A stretch of DNA of 64,000 nt from contig CM067358.1 of assembly GCA_034190875.2 (NCBI GenBank), forward strand, positions 52,809,637-52,873,636. The letters are read 5' to 3'. Below, piece by piece: positions 30,251-43,190 of this stretch (within the stretch, counting starts at the first letter, position 1; each line of letters begins with the position of its first letter). The notes under the pieces were generated by a model, which had not been told where the DNA came from, did not search any database, and saw only the letters and a program-made list of their open reading frames with translations. The position numbers were made by a program, and so were the translations under genes. Origin of the DNA: Urechis unicinctus. Taxonomy: Eukaryota; Annelida; Polychaeta; Xenopneusta; Urechidae.

Positions 30251-30839
30251 TTACCGAGCATGAAGTGATTCTTTCCTAATTATACCAAGAATATAGTTTC
30301 TGGGTATGAAAGGCATCCAATTATCTGCCCGATGTCTGTGACAGTTTCAGTTAATGGGGCATATCAGCAAAATGGACTATGGGTGATCACGTGTTAAATG
30401 TCACAGAGGCTGCCACTTTTCAGAGACTGCAGACATTTAACATACATCAGGACATTCAAGGTATGCATTATGTTGCTACTTATGGTCCTAAATGACATTC
30501 GTGCGGTTATATATATCAATATTATATTGCTCTTATGGGAAATGCATAGAATGAGCAGGGGTGAATCTGTTCAGGAAAATCTTGATAGTGCTTCTTCATT
30601 CAATCAAATCCATTGACATTTTCATTTATGCGATAACTATATTGAGGGAGGTCTAGGGCTCTGATCGGGCTGAAAGTATGACTAATATATACTACCTGCT
30701 TGTTTTCAGTGTCTATTGACTCTACATCTGTAAGATCTGTTGGATCCATATTTGTACTTGAACAGCTCAGGGTAAAATACACACGCACTATGCCTTTCGA
30801 GGTTTAATTGCCTTGCGCACAAAGCCAGAGTAGTGAATG

Positions 30840-32400
30840 ATTCATGTAAGCAGAAATGCCCTCTCATATTACTCCATCACATATGTACACTCCCTGCGTC
30901 ATCCCTCTTGGCACTGGCACAATATGCAGAATGTGTGTCATAAACCCACAGATTCGTCTATCCATATGGTGTTCTTATCCATGTACAAAAATAATACATA
31001 AACCTGAACAAACTAACTTACACATACTCATGGCATGTATCAGTTTGGTCAACACTTACCCTAAGGTTTTTTGTTCCTGTTTCAAGATTATATTTTCTAG
31101 ATCGATATGCAAGGCTCCAGATAAGCACCCCTTTTGTTCAGTTATTTGTATATGTAACTTAATTAATGTATATTATAAGATATAAGAATAGTGCATCAGG
31201 TCAGCAGGAGGTTATCTGCCTTATATCTGTGAGGACTTCTAATCATACATCTTTTGCACCTGGCACTTTCCTTGAATATCAAAAAGAAATATAAGATAAC
31301 TTTCCTCTGGCTCTCCGTCATATCGACTGTACAATGCCTTGATGTTAAAACCCGACTGTTTCCATTTATCAGGACACTCAAAGAATGCATAACATTGCTG
31401 CTTTGACCAACAATAAGTTCATTTGGCCCAATACCTATGTTCTTAAGATGAGAACGGGTAAGCTTCATATGGAAGACGTTTAATCAGGGTTCTCCCAGAT
31501 ATCAACAGGCACCATCATACGTACATGGAACATACATATTAATATGATTTTAATGACCACCTGCAAATACCATCCGTTCTACTTCAGTTTACTCCACAGC
31601 TTATTAGACTCGTACATGAGTAATAAAGTGAACAGACACGCGTGGTATACATCAAAAAGGGTTCTTATATGCATACAACCTGCTTAATGATATCCAATAT
31701 TTTTAATTAGTCATTGTTGCCTGTTTATTATCTATCATCAAGGCTTAATATTTGCTTCAAATAAAGTCTGTACAATTATTGTGAACAAATCTAGTGTTGA
31801 TATGGTGCAGACTGTGGACCGTCATGGAAAACCATGTCATAGCAGCAATCATGTATGCATCTCAATTCGATATTTGTATTCAATTGGGAAATGATGGAAA
31901 AAACGATACTGAGAACAACGCGCAATGAACAGATAGTCGCCAATCGTGCGGATTTTACAGACAGCTAATCTTTACAGACAGCTAATCGTTCATATATATC
32001 CTATCATGGATAACTAGCAGAGTGACCTTAGCTTCTGCACCATTCTAGGCACGCCTCGCGAGCTGACTTTAAGATATGATATACGATGCATGTCCCCTAT
32101 TTATCATACTTTGGCGGCATCGCAGTAGCCTGGAGGGATATGAATTGTTTAAAGCTGACATATTGCACAGCAGTTGTCCATGGATGCATTACGAATATTT
32201 ATATGATTCGTTTATGCGCTTATATTCGTGATACAGGAGACGCCATTTTTTCGTCATATGTTACTTGTCATGACCTGCTACTATTCAGCGATTTTGTTGT
32301 AATTTGCATGATTGCAGGAAAGTTGTTTTAAATTAAAGTATAACCAAGGAATCCACAGTCTGTGTCTACGATACACAAGATAGTCAGAGTATCTTCTTGA
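30840..32400 (+). repeat. Beta-gamma block of unit 1, partner 53,015-54,195
   Basis: Near-identical runs with unit 3 include ACACTCCCTGCGTCATCCCTC, TTAAGATGAGAACGGGTAAGC, GGTGCAGACTGTGGACCGTCA and GGCGGCATCGCAGTAGCCTGG (within the Z-like part at 32,045-32,190). Unit 2 lacks this block completely. Confidence 0.88.
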
Positions 32401-33125
32401 AGCTCATTAACAACTTAATTACCTACTAGATCAGTGTATCTTTTTGTGTTTCATTGCCTACCAGGCCGGTGTGTCTCTTTGCGTTTTATTGCTTATTAGG
32501 CCAGTGTGTCTTTTTGTGCTTCAATGCTTACCAGGCCATTGTGTCTCTCTGTGCATTTTATCATTGCTTACTATTGGTTACTACAAGTGTGTGTTCTCTA
32601 TGTGCTTCATTGCTTATCAGGCCAGTGTGTCTCTTTGTGTTTCATTGTTACTAGGCCGGTGTGTCTCTATGTGCTTCTTTGATTACTAAGGCCAGTGTGT
32701 TTTTTATGTGCTTCATTGCTTATCAGGCCAGTGTGTCTCTTTGTGTTTCATTGATTACAAGGTTGGTGTGTCTCCTTGTGTTTCTTTGATCACTAGGAAA
32801 CTCCAGTTTTTTGCCTTGCGATTGTCTCTTTGCTTACCATTGCTTACCAGGCCAGTTGTATCTCTTTGTGTTTCATTGATTACCAGGCTGGTGTGTCACT
32901 TTGCGTTTCATAGCTTTTCTGGCTTGTGTGTCACTTTGCTATCAATTGCTTACCAGTCCAGGATGTGTCTCTTTGTGTTTCATTGATTACCAGGCTGGTG
33001 TATCTCGTTGCGTTTCATTGCTTCATAGGCCGACGTGTCTCTGTGCGGCTCATAACTTTGGTAGGTATTTCTATGTGTGTTTCATTATGGCTCTTATCTC
33101 ACTAGGTCAGTGTGACTCATAACAC
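32400..33125 (+). repeat. 35-bp minisatellite of unit 1, first array
   Basis: Roughly 20 units of 35 bp with a GGCCGGTGTGTCTCTTTG core and ATTGCTTACCA linker. It is interrupted at 32,797-32,823 by 27 bases identical to 33,703-33,729 in epsilon. All three forward frames translate into Cys/Val/Ser/Leu-rich periodic peptides, which are artefacts. Confidence 0.93.
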
Positions 33126-33594
33126 ACAGGGTCAGGTAGATTGTAAATAATCTCACTTTAAGTGGCATAACATTTCAAGATCCTCTCAAACGTTTAAAAA
33201 TAGTACCAGTGGGTTCTCATTTGGTTTACGTAGTTGATCAATATACACATACATAAGCCCCTTTCTTTCAAGATCACGTATAGACCAGATAAGGACATAG
33301 CAATTTTGCCATTGATCAACTGTACCATTCTTTTTATGGCCGTGTTGCATTATGTTTCGACCAATGCACACCACAAGGGGTATATATCCGTTTGGCATTT
33401 ATGTTCAGAAGCGCTCCTTGGCCCTCGGTAAGCACGAAATGTAAATGAAGTTGTATCTCTCAACTTCTACTCAGCTTTCGATAATCTAATTAAAAGATGT
33501 TGACTACGTTTGTAGCGTTGTAGTTTTGAGTGATAAGTAACGTAGGCTAATTGCTAGGACGCTTATGCCTTAATGTTTATTATTAGAGCACCTG

Positions 33595-33998
33595 AAAACC
33601 AATACAAGGAAGCAGTGGTCCACATTCATATTCTGTGTATGATTCGTCATCAATTATAACCTCATCATTCCATGCATGAATGAAGCTACTTGTGATTGCA
33701 TAGAAACTCCAGTTTTTTGCCTTGCGATTAGCTCTGGCTTTTCTTCGTATATAGCCTCATATATTCAAATTGACAATGCCATTGCCTTTACCTGAGATTA
33801 TGGGTTTTACTTTCTTTCTCGATGGACATCATAACCCATCCAAACTAGCATATCCAGCGTAATAGTATGCTGGCCAACTGCATTAAAGTGAGCCATGGAC
33901 AGTGCCTCATGCGGGGCTGCTGTTATGTATGTAGAGGTCATTATTAAGGAAAGTATTGCACTGCTGTGGCATATAAAGTGAATATTTTAAATACCCAT
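33595..33998 (+). repeat. Epsilon block, partner 43,195-43,590
   Basis: Begins ACCAATACAAGGAAGCAGTGG and ends AAATACCCATGCT, highly similar in units 1 and 2. Immediately after the shared end the two units carry unrelated neighbours. Unit 3 lacks this block. Confidence 0.9.
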
Positions 33999-34345
33999 GC
34001 TCCGATCATGTACAAAACGCCTGGGAATGTTTGTGTTTTCAACAACAGTACCGGCTTCTCGTTCATATATTTATCCTACAAGGGATACCTCACTTAATGC
34101 TTTTAGCCTCTACACTATGCAAGGCACGCCTCGTAAGCTGACTCTAAATGATGATTTACAATGTATTTCCCCAACTTACCGATCTATGGCGCCTTTGTTG
34201 GAAGCTGGTGAGGGATATCAATTTTCTTTGGCTGACATATTGTGCAGCAGTTTGTCCATGAAATATCAAAACATTACAAATTACTATCAGGTGATCGAGT
34301 ATGCGATTATATTCCCAAGGTTGAATACGTAATTTTTCGCCAAAT
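33998..34345 (+). repeat. Zeta block (Z-type), partner 55,075-55,445
   Basis: Nearly identical to unit 3 over about 300 bases (for example TGTTTTCAACAACAGTACCGG and CGTAAGCTGACTCTAAATGA). Unit 2 has other sequence at this place. Confidence 0.92.
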
Positions 34346-37300
34346 GTTTTTATTGTAAACCTAGTTCGGCATGCAATTTTATAATTCATTTCTTACCAGG
34401 CCAGCGTATCATTGTTGATTTGATGAGGAGACAACTGTAAGGTGATTTCACCCGATAATTGATTACCTTCTGTGTCATGTTATGCGTGTATCGCCAATTA
34501 TACTCGACCTATGCCAGCCCACACCCCACACTAACTTATCAAACACGATTCAGCACTGGCTACGCGCAATATGGTGCTTGCTGTATGGCCTTAGCCGTAA
34601 AAACAAACATAATACGAGTATTTGAACCAATGTGACTCCAACACTGTGTCTGAAAGCGCCCGTACTTGCCCGGCTGCAGTCATCCGGGCGTTATGTCTCA
34701 GCTCATTATCGCTCATGGTACGCTCAGAATAGCTTGTAAGCACGCCATTCTTGCATATTCAGCGCCATTGCGGTGATGAGGGCGCTAGTGTCTGTGAGTC
34801 GTCAATTTCCTGTCTGACGTTACATGAATTTATATCATTAATCATTCAACAAACACAGCCTACATAACAAGCTGTGGAGAGATTCTGCTGTGGTCTGGGA
34901 ATGCTCACAGTGGTGGTTATCTCAAATGCGATTATAAATCATGATAACTACAAAACACTGATTAATAACCAAGCCTGACAAAAACGCAACTGGCGTTGAG
35001 GAAGAATTCAGAAATAGATCGAAGATTAGGTTACTACTCTTAAAGTCCTAATTAAACCTTGACTGTAGCCGTGTACTGTACCTGTACAATCTCAGATTCT
35101 TCAAGTATCCTTCATTTGGATATTCGTGAGAATTCCTACCAAGCAGCGTATGTCCGCAAGCCGGAATGTACAAATTGGGGGCAACAAACCATAGACACCT
35201 TCCTGACATCACCAGAATTACCTCTCAGCATTAATGGTAATAGTTGGTTCATTAGATCTAGAGTTTCACTGGCCAGTAAGTCTTCGTTAATACGACAAAA
35301 TGAATGATATAACCAGTTTATAAACTTAAATGTGTAGAATAATGTCTGGCGTCACCAGCATCACACCACAGTCATAAAGCACCCTATTCCTGGTAAGAGA
35401 CTATGTGGCTTTTATGTTGATGGATTGGAAAGCAACTTCTACTCAATCATCAGGGAAATATTTTCCGGCTCCTCAATAAATGAGCTATGAATTAATTATA
35501 CAATCCTAATGGCTCCTATTGATATTTCGGTCAGATATGACATTCGTGAGGATATATATAAATAATATGTAGACCTTTAGAGAAATCCATAATATGAAAA
35601 AGAGTTCCATTTGGGAAACGCTTCCTAACTTGCGCTCATCCGTCATTCATTGATCGATTGATTGACACCGGTATATGTCAGTGTAGGTATTGCATCAAGA
35701 CAACTAGAACAAATTATATAGTACGGTCTCATTAATTTACACAGTTAGTGACTCTCGCAATCGTGCTAAAACCGACAGACGCGTGTGTTCGGCGTCAAGA
35801 CAATGGTATGTCAATAGTATAGCGCCTACTAAATTCGACGCAACATTGTTCACTTTTCTACTGCTTATAGTGTCGGTTATTCATAATTCTTCATGGCTTG
35901 ACTTAAGATATTTGTATTTAAAAGCGCTAAAATAAAGACGGTGAACACATGATTCATCGTAACCTGTATATCCGGTATAGTAGTATCCTGTCCAGCTGCA
36001 GTCAAATGAACGCTGTGCCGCGTCTGTGTCATCACGGCATACAACTCCGTCATAAGCAGCGGCAGCGTGTCAATAAGTGGGTTTTGAGTCAAAGGGCATT
36101 TCAACAGCTAATGATCTAAAATATCTATTGATAGAAATGTAAGATTATTCCCGGCGTCAGCAGCGTCAAAACACGGCCACTCATCTTTCCTATCACCCAA
36201 TTTAGCTTTACTGAAGGTAGTAAGCAGCTTCTACTCAGCCACAAGGCAATATTTTCTGGTTTCTCAGTACATTAAAATTTAATGATTAATACAATCGGAA
36301 TGGTCCCTTCATACTCCACTTACTGTGTTGTAACAAATGTACGTTTGTGGTGGTCCATACCTCTCGTTCGTGTGCATAATAGATTCACAGGTGTCGCATG
36401 CCTTACCAGAACAGACCAGGTTCACTTGTTCAGACGTAAGGGGTTGCAGTGAATATCCATGTATAATCAGTCTTTGTTAGTCGTGCATCAGCATTCAGTT
36501 CAGCTGTTAACACGTTCCATTTGCTGCTGTTGGTATTAATAGTTCGTTTACGTATTTCACTCACGTTTAGTCAATGTCGTACAATGAATCTGTACATTAA
36601 TCTCGTGCTTGGAACGCCCGATATTTTCCTGCAGTGTCATTATTTTGTGTGCTCATTTATGGATTGTTTTAATTCATGAACATAATACTATGACCATACC
36701 CATGCACGTCCTCTTAGTTGATCTTGTCGGGTGGAAGGAAAATGTGTGTCATCGGTAGTTCAGATACAGTCATTTGACAATGTTTCATGGCAATGCATAG
36801 AATTCATATCTTCAGGAGTGCCCTGACACAGCTTGCTGTGGCCTGTTATTCAGTCAAACATAACCAAACTTGTGAACGTAATTTTAGAAACCAAATGACA
36901 CAATCAAGCCATTGCTCATTCTATGGTATTTGTGGGGGGAGGTAGGATTTTGTTGCAGTCTAGATAAACATGTAGTATGAATGTTCGGAGGTTCAATGTC
37001 ATAGTGACTGACTACTGTTCAGAGACAGAAAACACGGACAGTTATCCACACTTAAAGGAAGCATTTGTTACTACGTTTGGCCAGAAATGATATCAACGTG
37101 GATAAATAACAACATTATGCGGCCCTTTAGGTATATCCATAAGATGGGAAAGGCTGAGCCCCATTCGGGAAACGCTTAATTTTTGCTATCCTTTGTCATT
37201 CATTGGCTGATAAACACTGATATGTGTTCATGGAACTTAAATGTAGATACTGTTACTAAGACCATCATAATTCAAACAGCTCTTGACATATGCACGCGAG

Positions 37301-38600
37301 ACAGACACGAGGGATTTACATCAAGGGGGCAGAATGCCCATGATATACTCCCGCTAAATGGCACGAGGTATTTGTTTCCATGTCAAAGATGAAGATTAGA
37401 TATTCGTTTTATTTAACATTTCTCGGATTTATTGTGAACTAATCAGGTTTTGATATGGTATACTGCATCGTCATGGACAATCACATCATAAGTCACCATG
37501 CCTGAGACGTCATGCGATTTCCAGCGTCACACCGGCCTCTCGTTTATATAAGCCTTATCATGAATGCCTCACAGAATGATTAAAGCATTTTCACTATGCT
37601 AGGCAACCTACTTGAGCTGACTGTAAATAATCATTTACCATTCTTTGCCGTCGTAAACTGGTGTGGGGTATAAATTCTCTCTGGCTGACAAATGGCCAAG
37701 CAGTTTGTCTATCGAATATCAAAATATTACGCATTGTTCTCTTATGATCGAGTATGCGCCTATGTTGCGAAGGTAGATAGATTGATTTACGCTTTTGAAA
37801 ATTGTCATATCGGTGCAGATGTTCAGTGCTCGCTTTTGTGAATAATAACATTATTATCGTTAAAAATTGCATCATAGCTTGCTATTTTTGAAGCCCTGTA
37901 TTAGTTCATGGGAAATATGTGACATTCCGGCTATGGGCCGACCACTGCGTATGATTGTATTGCTGGTCATATATTTACTTAAAATTGACTACATAAGATT
38001 CGTGAACGTTTGATTCAAAAGGGTACACAGATATTCCCTAAAACCTCTGGTTCTACATCAGATAGGTCTAACAAACTCTCACAAAAAGCACTCGATAGTG
38101 GCGTTTATGAGACGTACACAAGAATAAAGCCGCATTTTCTGTTTTAGAATGAAAATGCTTTCGAATGAAAAATAGTATTATATTTTGATGCAAGCAGATT
38201 ACGTGTACCATTCAGTAATGACGCCCCATAAATATAACTAGCAACAGCCGTCTGGATTCCGCAAGAATGTGATCGGTCGAGGTATAACAACATGCAATAA
38301 CACAGAAATAGTGCTCTGTAAAATGTGAATACTTGGATTTCCACGTCATACTATTAATGCCACGCTAAACAGATATTTGAAATGGGTTCATTATGAGTGA
38401 TGAATGCGAATCAAACTGTCATCTACGCAATAGCGGTACGCTGTATCGTCCGCAACACACTCTAAAGTTCTTTTTATGTCTTTAATCACACGAAGAATAT
38501 TGCACAAACTTCATTTTAAAAGTTGGTGATTCAGCACTCGGACCACCATTGCGCTGCATATAATGCATGACATGACAGCTATAGTTCGTATGTTGTTCCC
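34345..38600 (+). repeat. Long near-identical block shared with 44,266-48,540
   Basis: About 4.2 kb aligned with unit 2 at an offset of about 9.9 kb, with only scattered single-base differences and short indels. Unit 3 has a more diverged version (55,445-60,950) carrying insertions. This is the most recent duplication in the window. Confidence 0.93.
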
Positions 38601-39052
38601 TACGGAGGATGGCCATCGCTAGGTTATTTTGTTCCTCATTACCACTCCATCTAATCCATATGATGGAGCGGTACACTGGTAAATTGCTTAAGGGTGAACA
38701 TTGTACAGGTCTGCTGTAATGTCCGATAGTTGCCTTTATTGGGCAAGTTTTGCCTCCGCTTGGGGGTCTCTTTTGTGACTTCGCAGAAAATGATATAAGG
38801 CGTCCATGAACTTATACGTGTAGAATAATACCTGATATAATAAGCGCCAAACCCCAGTCATAAAGCACCCTATTCCTTACGAAAAAAATCTATTTCGCTT
38901 TTATGTTGATGGATTGGAACGCAACTTCTACTCAATCACCAGACAATATCTCCGGCTCCTCAGTATATGAACTGTGAATGATTTGCACAATATGAATGGC
39001 TCTTTCATAATACTTCATCACACATAACACACAGCGCCTTGGTAATTCGTGC

Positions 39053-39060
39053 TGACGTCA
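39053..39060. promoter_or_regulatory. TGACGTCA palindrome in unit 1
   Basis: A perfect CRE-type site in the X-Y junction. It is preserved at the same place in unit 2 (48,731-48,738) and unit 3 (61,200-61,207). Function is unproven. Confidence 0.3.
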
Positions 39061-40345
39061 TAATCGTGACATGTGTCCACACAAAATATATGTGTAGAAG
39101 ATTATCCATGGGAGCCAAATGTATTTGTTTTAATGTACAGCAGCATTGTGGCACATTACACCTTTAATCACGCGGATAATAGCTGCACATATGTTTGCGT
39201 GTCCATCAAGAACAGATTATTTTCGAGTTGTGAAGATAAATGAAGCTCCAAAATGGCTTTTGGGCGTCTCGTCATAATGCAAAACACTTGCCACAAGTCA
39301 AAATGTGCCCTAAGCACTCTGTTCGAGTCTGACGGGAGGTAACTTTGCGGATATCTGTGTGAGTAGGATAATAATTCTTTGTTATTCTTGCATAAGCATT
39401 CTGCTCAGCTGCATACACGTTCAATCTGTTGTTGGCTTTAATAGCTTATTTAGGTATTTCACTCACGTGTTAAAGATCACATACACCATACCATATTAAT
39501 GAAAAGTGGCAATGTGCGTTCCTATATGGTCAGATCGAGTATATTCGCAATATTTTAAGTTGAAGCATGAGGTTCACGCCTTCTAAATCACCTTCACACT
39601 GTAACTAGTTATTATTGTGTTGACAATGTGACAAAAATTAGTTATGTTGATTTTCCAGCACATATTCAACATCAATATGCATTGATCATAATTGGTATCC
39701 TAATTTGCCGGTCTTTGCAAATTGTGTGCATAATCCTTCATTTTTGTTGTTAATGCAAAGCACTGAAAAAGAAACAAAACTAGAACAGTTTTTAAAAACA
39801 GGACATTCAAAGGAGTCTTGATATTGACATTGTTGGTTAGAAATGATATTTGTGAGGAGAAATATGAACGCTAAAATAACGACGATAAGTTCACCGCACA
39901 ATTAGACGGGGATTGACAGCATCGCTGAGACGTCATATGTTTTCCAGCCCTATACTGGCCTCTCCTGCATATCCTTTCGTGAATACGTCACAAAATGTTT
40001 TTGGCTTCTTCTCGATGCTAGACACGCCTTGGAAGCTGGCTGTAAGTGAAGATTTACAATGCAATGGCCCAATTTACCACACTTTGTCGACATCGCAGTA
40101 GCATGTGAGGGATATGAATTGTCCAAGGTTTACACAGCAGTTTGTCCATGAAATAACAATACCTTAGGATTGCATTCTAAGGATCGAGTATGTGCTTATT
40201 CTCTCTAAGTATAAGTACCATTGTTCTCACATATATTCTTGATGCATATAATTGATTAGCGTAAACACACTGGCTTGGGGTAGCTTGCATGATTGCATAG
40301 AAGCTATATATATGTGTAGTATTGCCATTTGAACAATAATAGTGC

Positions 40346-40950
40346 ATTACTTACCAGGTCAGTGTGTCTCTTAACAGCGCATTACATACCAGGACAGTGT
40401 GTCCCTCAATGGTGCATTACTTACTAGGTTATTGTGTCTCTCAATGGCGCATTACGTACGAGGTCAGAGTGTCTCCTTGTAGTTGGTAACTTACAAGTTC
40501 AGTGTGTCTCCTTGTAGCTTGTTACTTACCAGGTCGGGCAGGGTCTTTTTTAAGCTGGTTATTTACCAGGTCAGTGTGTCTTCTTGTGGATGGTTACTTA
40601 CCAGGTCAAGGTGTCTCCTTGTGGTTGGTTACTTTCTAGGTCAGTAGGTCTCCCTGTGGATGGTTACTGACCAGGTCAGGGGATCTTTGTGGTTGGTTAC
40701 TTTCCAGGTCAGTAGGTCGCCTTGTAGCTGGTTACTGACCAGGTAAGGGTATCCTAGAGGCTGGTTACTTACCAGTTCAGTGTGTCTCATTGTAGCTGGT
40801 TACTGACCAGGTATATATCATTGTATATATCATTGTAAGCTGGTTACTTACGACGTCACTATGTCTTTTTGTTGCTTGCTACTTACCAGGACAATATGTC
40901 TGATTGTGGCTGGCTACTTACTAAGTCACTATGTCTCTTTGTGGATGGCC
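40346..40950 (+). repeat. 35-bp minisatellite of unit 1, second array
   Basis: About 17 units of 35 bp, typically TTACTTACCAGGTCAGTGTG followed by TCTCCTTGTGGTTGG. Most units carry AGGTCA. On the minus strand the same segment reads CCTGGTAAGTAA, which is close to a consensus 5' splice site. A TATATATCATTG duplication interrupts the array at about 40,812-40,838. Confidence 0.95.
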
Positions 40951-42913
40951 TAGACCTTTCAAAGAGCTTTCGATGTAACACATAACTTGAGTCTAATGAG
41001 AAACTTTCCATGTATGGCTGTGTTTGCATTTTCAAAGCTCCGTGTTAAATGTAGCATCATATAATCGATTTGATGAAGTATATTAATCTTAATATGATAT
41101 GAAGGGACTGCTTTATGGAGATTTGACAGAATAACTGATTGCTTTCTGCGTCTGATTATGGGTGTATCGTCCATTATACGCTGCCTCTACACGCATTTAC
41201 CCCGCCCCAAATTATCATACTGGACAACCCTCCACTGACCACGTGCGGTGTGGTGCCCATTGGGTGTCTGGGACTAAATGAAAATAAGCCTGAGAGTTTT
41301 GGTATCCATGTGACACTATGGCTGTGTCTGAAAACATACAACCTGGACAGACTATACAATGCATAGTCGCGGCAGTAGACATCAGGGCGTTATGTCTAAA
41401 CTCCTTATCGCTCGTGTAGCACTCAGCATCGCCTCGGCGCATACCAGCATATTGCGATGACAAGGGAATGGACCCGTCAATTTCCTGCCCCGGATTAACA
41501 GTATATTTCCCCTTGAATCGTACAGCATCGATTTGAGGGATTTTGGATTGATCTAGAAATCATCACACATGGCAATTACCTCGCCTACATTAATACTTCA
41601 TGATCATTATAGCATAGAGCATTTTCCAAACCGGTAAATATGGCGCTCGCTACTAATCCAGTGGATCGATGCCAGTTTGCCGAGTATGAAGTGATTCTTT
41701 CCTGAGTTTTACCACGAATATTGTTTCTATGTATGAAAGGCATCCATTTATCTGCCCGATGTCTAAGATGGTTTTAGTTACTGGAGCATTTCAGCAAAAA
41801 TGGACTATGGGTGATCACATGTTAAATGTCACAGAAGCTGACCACTCTTCAGAGACTGCAGATATTAAACATACATTAGAACATTCGAGTTATGTATTAT
41901 GTTGCTACTTATTGTCCTAAATGACAATCGTGCGATATCAATATTATATTGCTCTTATGGGAAATGCATAAGATAAGCAGGGTTGAACCTGTTCAGGAAA
42001 CGCTTTGTTTTGACTTCTGTACTCTCGGTATATACCCTTCGTTATTATACGTAAGTAATGTTGTTAAGATCTTCTTAATAAAAATAGATAGTGCTTCTTA
42101 ATTCAATCAAAGCCATTGACATTTGCATTTGAGCGATGAGAGTTAGGAGGGAGGCCTAGGGCTCTGATTGAGCTGTTAGTATGACTAGTATATACTACCT
42201 TCTAAAACAAGGTATAGAGTATTTTACCTTGTTTTCAGTGTCAGTTGACTCTACATCTGTAAGATCTGTTGGATCCATATTTGTACTTGACTAGCTCAGG
42301 GAAACATACAGACACACTACGCCATGAAAAAAGACTGCTGCTTTCACGAGGTTTAACTGCATTGCGTACAAGCCAGAGAAGTTATTTGCTTTTAAACGCT
42401 ATTCTGGCCTGTGTGTTTTAAATATCATGGACACTACAAGGAACGTCTCGTCAGCTGACTGTGATTTATAATGCATTTACCCGATTGCCAGTCGTTACAG
42501 TACTTACAATTTATGGCAGTAGTGTAAGGATAACATGACACATTCAATATTACCTAGAGTGTTATGTGCTTTTGTATTGATGGGACATAGACCTCAGCAC
42601 TGAGATGTATTTCACTCTGCCAATAATGATATTATCTGGTTCAAACCTATCCTTACCAATGCTTTCAATATATTAATACATTTGATAGATGCATTACAGT
42701 CATAGCTGTACGGATATAGATGAACGAGATAGATGAATACAGGGAATAGCCGTTTGCTGTTGGATCGGTCTGTCTCACACTTATTGGTACAGAGGGCGAT
42801 TATCCCTGTCGTGAGCTCTCGACTGTAGGCGCCATAAATCAGGTTTTTGTCGTTTACTGCTCTCTCAGAATTACCTCTCAACATGCAACTTTGACATAAA
42901 CAGCGGCATTACG

Positions 42914-43190
42914 GTATTGAGTGATTCTTTCCTAATTATACCCCGAATGTTGTTTCTATGTATGAAAGGCGTCCATTTATCTGCCCGATCTCTGAGATGG
43001 TTTCAGTAACTGGGGCATATCGGCAAAGATGGACTATGGGTGATCACATGTTATATGTCACAGAAGCTGACCACTTTAAAGAGACTGCAGATATTAAAAA
43101 CATACACCAAAATATTCGAGGTATGCATTATTTTGCTACCTCTTGTCCTAAATGACATTCGTGTGGTTAAATATCAATATGATATTGCCA
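42914..43190 (+). repeat. Extra alpha copy in unit 2
   Basis: Contains TGAGTGATTCTTTCCTAATT, TCTATGTATGAAAGGCGTCC and GACTATGGGTGATCACATGT, parallel to 41,681-41,900 within the same unit. It is preceded by an X fragment, so alpha was copied or retained twice. Confidence 0.88.

Larger units (their letters stand above)
30255..41680 (+). repeat. Higher-order tandem unit 1, about 11.4 kb
   Basis: Order of modules: alpha 30,255-30,600 (CGAGCATGAAG...TATGAAAGGCATCCA...TGGGTGATCAC), its tail 30,605-30,835, beta 30,840-31,190, core A trace 31,340-31,500, gamma 31,735-32,400, minisatellite 32,400-33,125, epsilon 33,595-33,998, zeta 33,998-34,345, one minisatellite unit about 34,388, iota-like 34,430-34,980, X 35,050-35,520, core A 35,530-35,710, X 36,125-36,330, Y 36,400-36,640, core A 36,985-37,260, Z 37,575-37,730, X 38,800-39,060, Y 39,180-39,470, Z 40,000-40,170, minisatellite 40,346-40,950, iota 40,950-41,680. 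No coding frame is conserved between copies. All modules lie on the + strand. Confidence 0.88.

Noticed and set aside
40346..40950. CRISPR array
   Set aside because: The 35-bp units are contiguous with no spacers, and the setting is eukaryotic.
41729..41920. A conserved short protein in the alpha module (frames at 41,729, 42,958 and 51,156 look alike)
   Set aside because: The similarity follows from DNA duplication. The copy at 30,310 breaks the frame, and the frames end at different places; no start, domain or codon bias supports coding.
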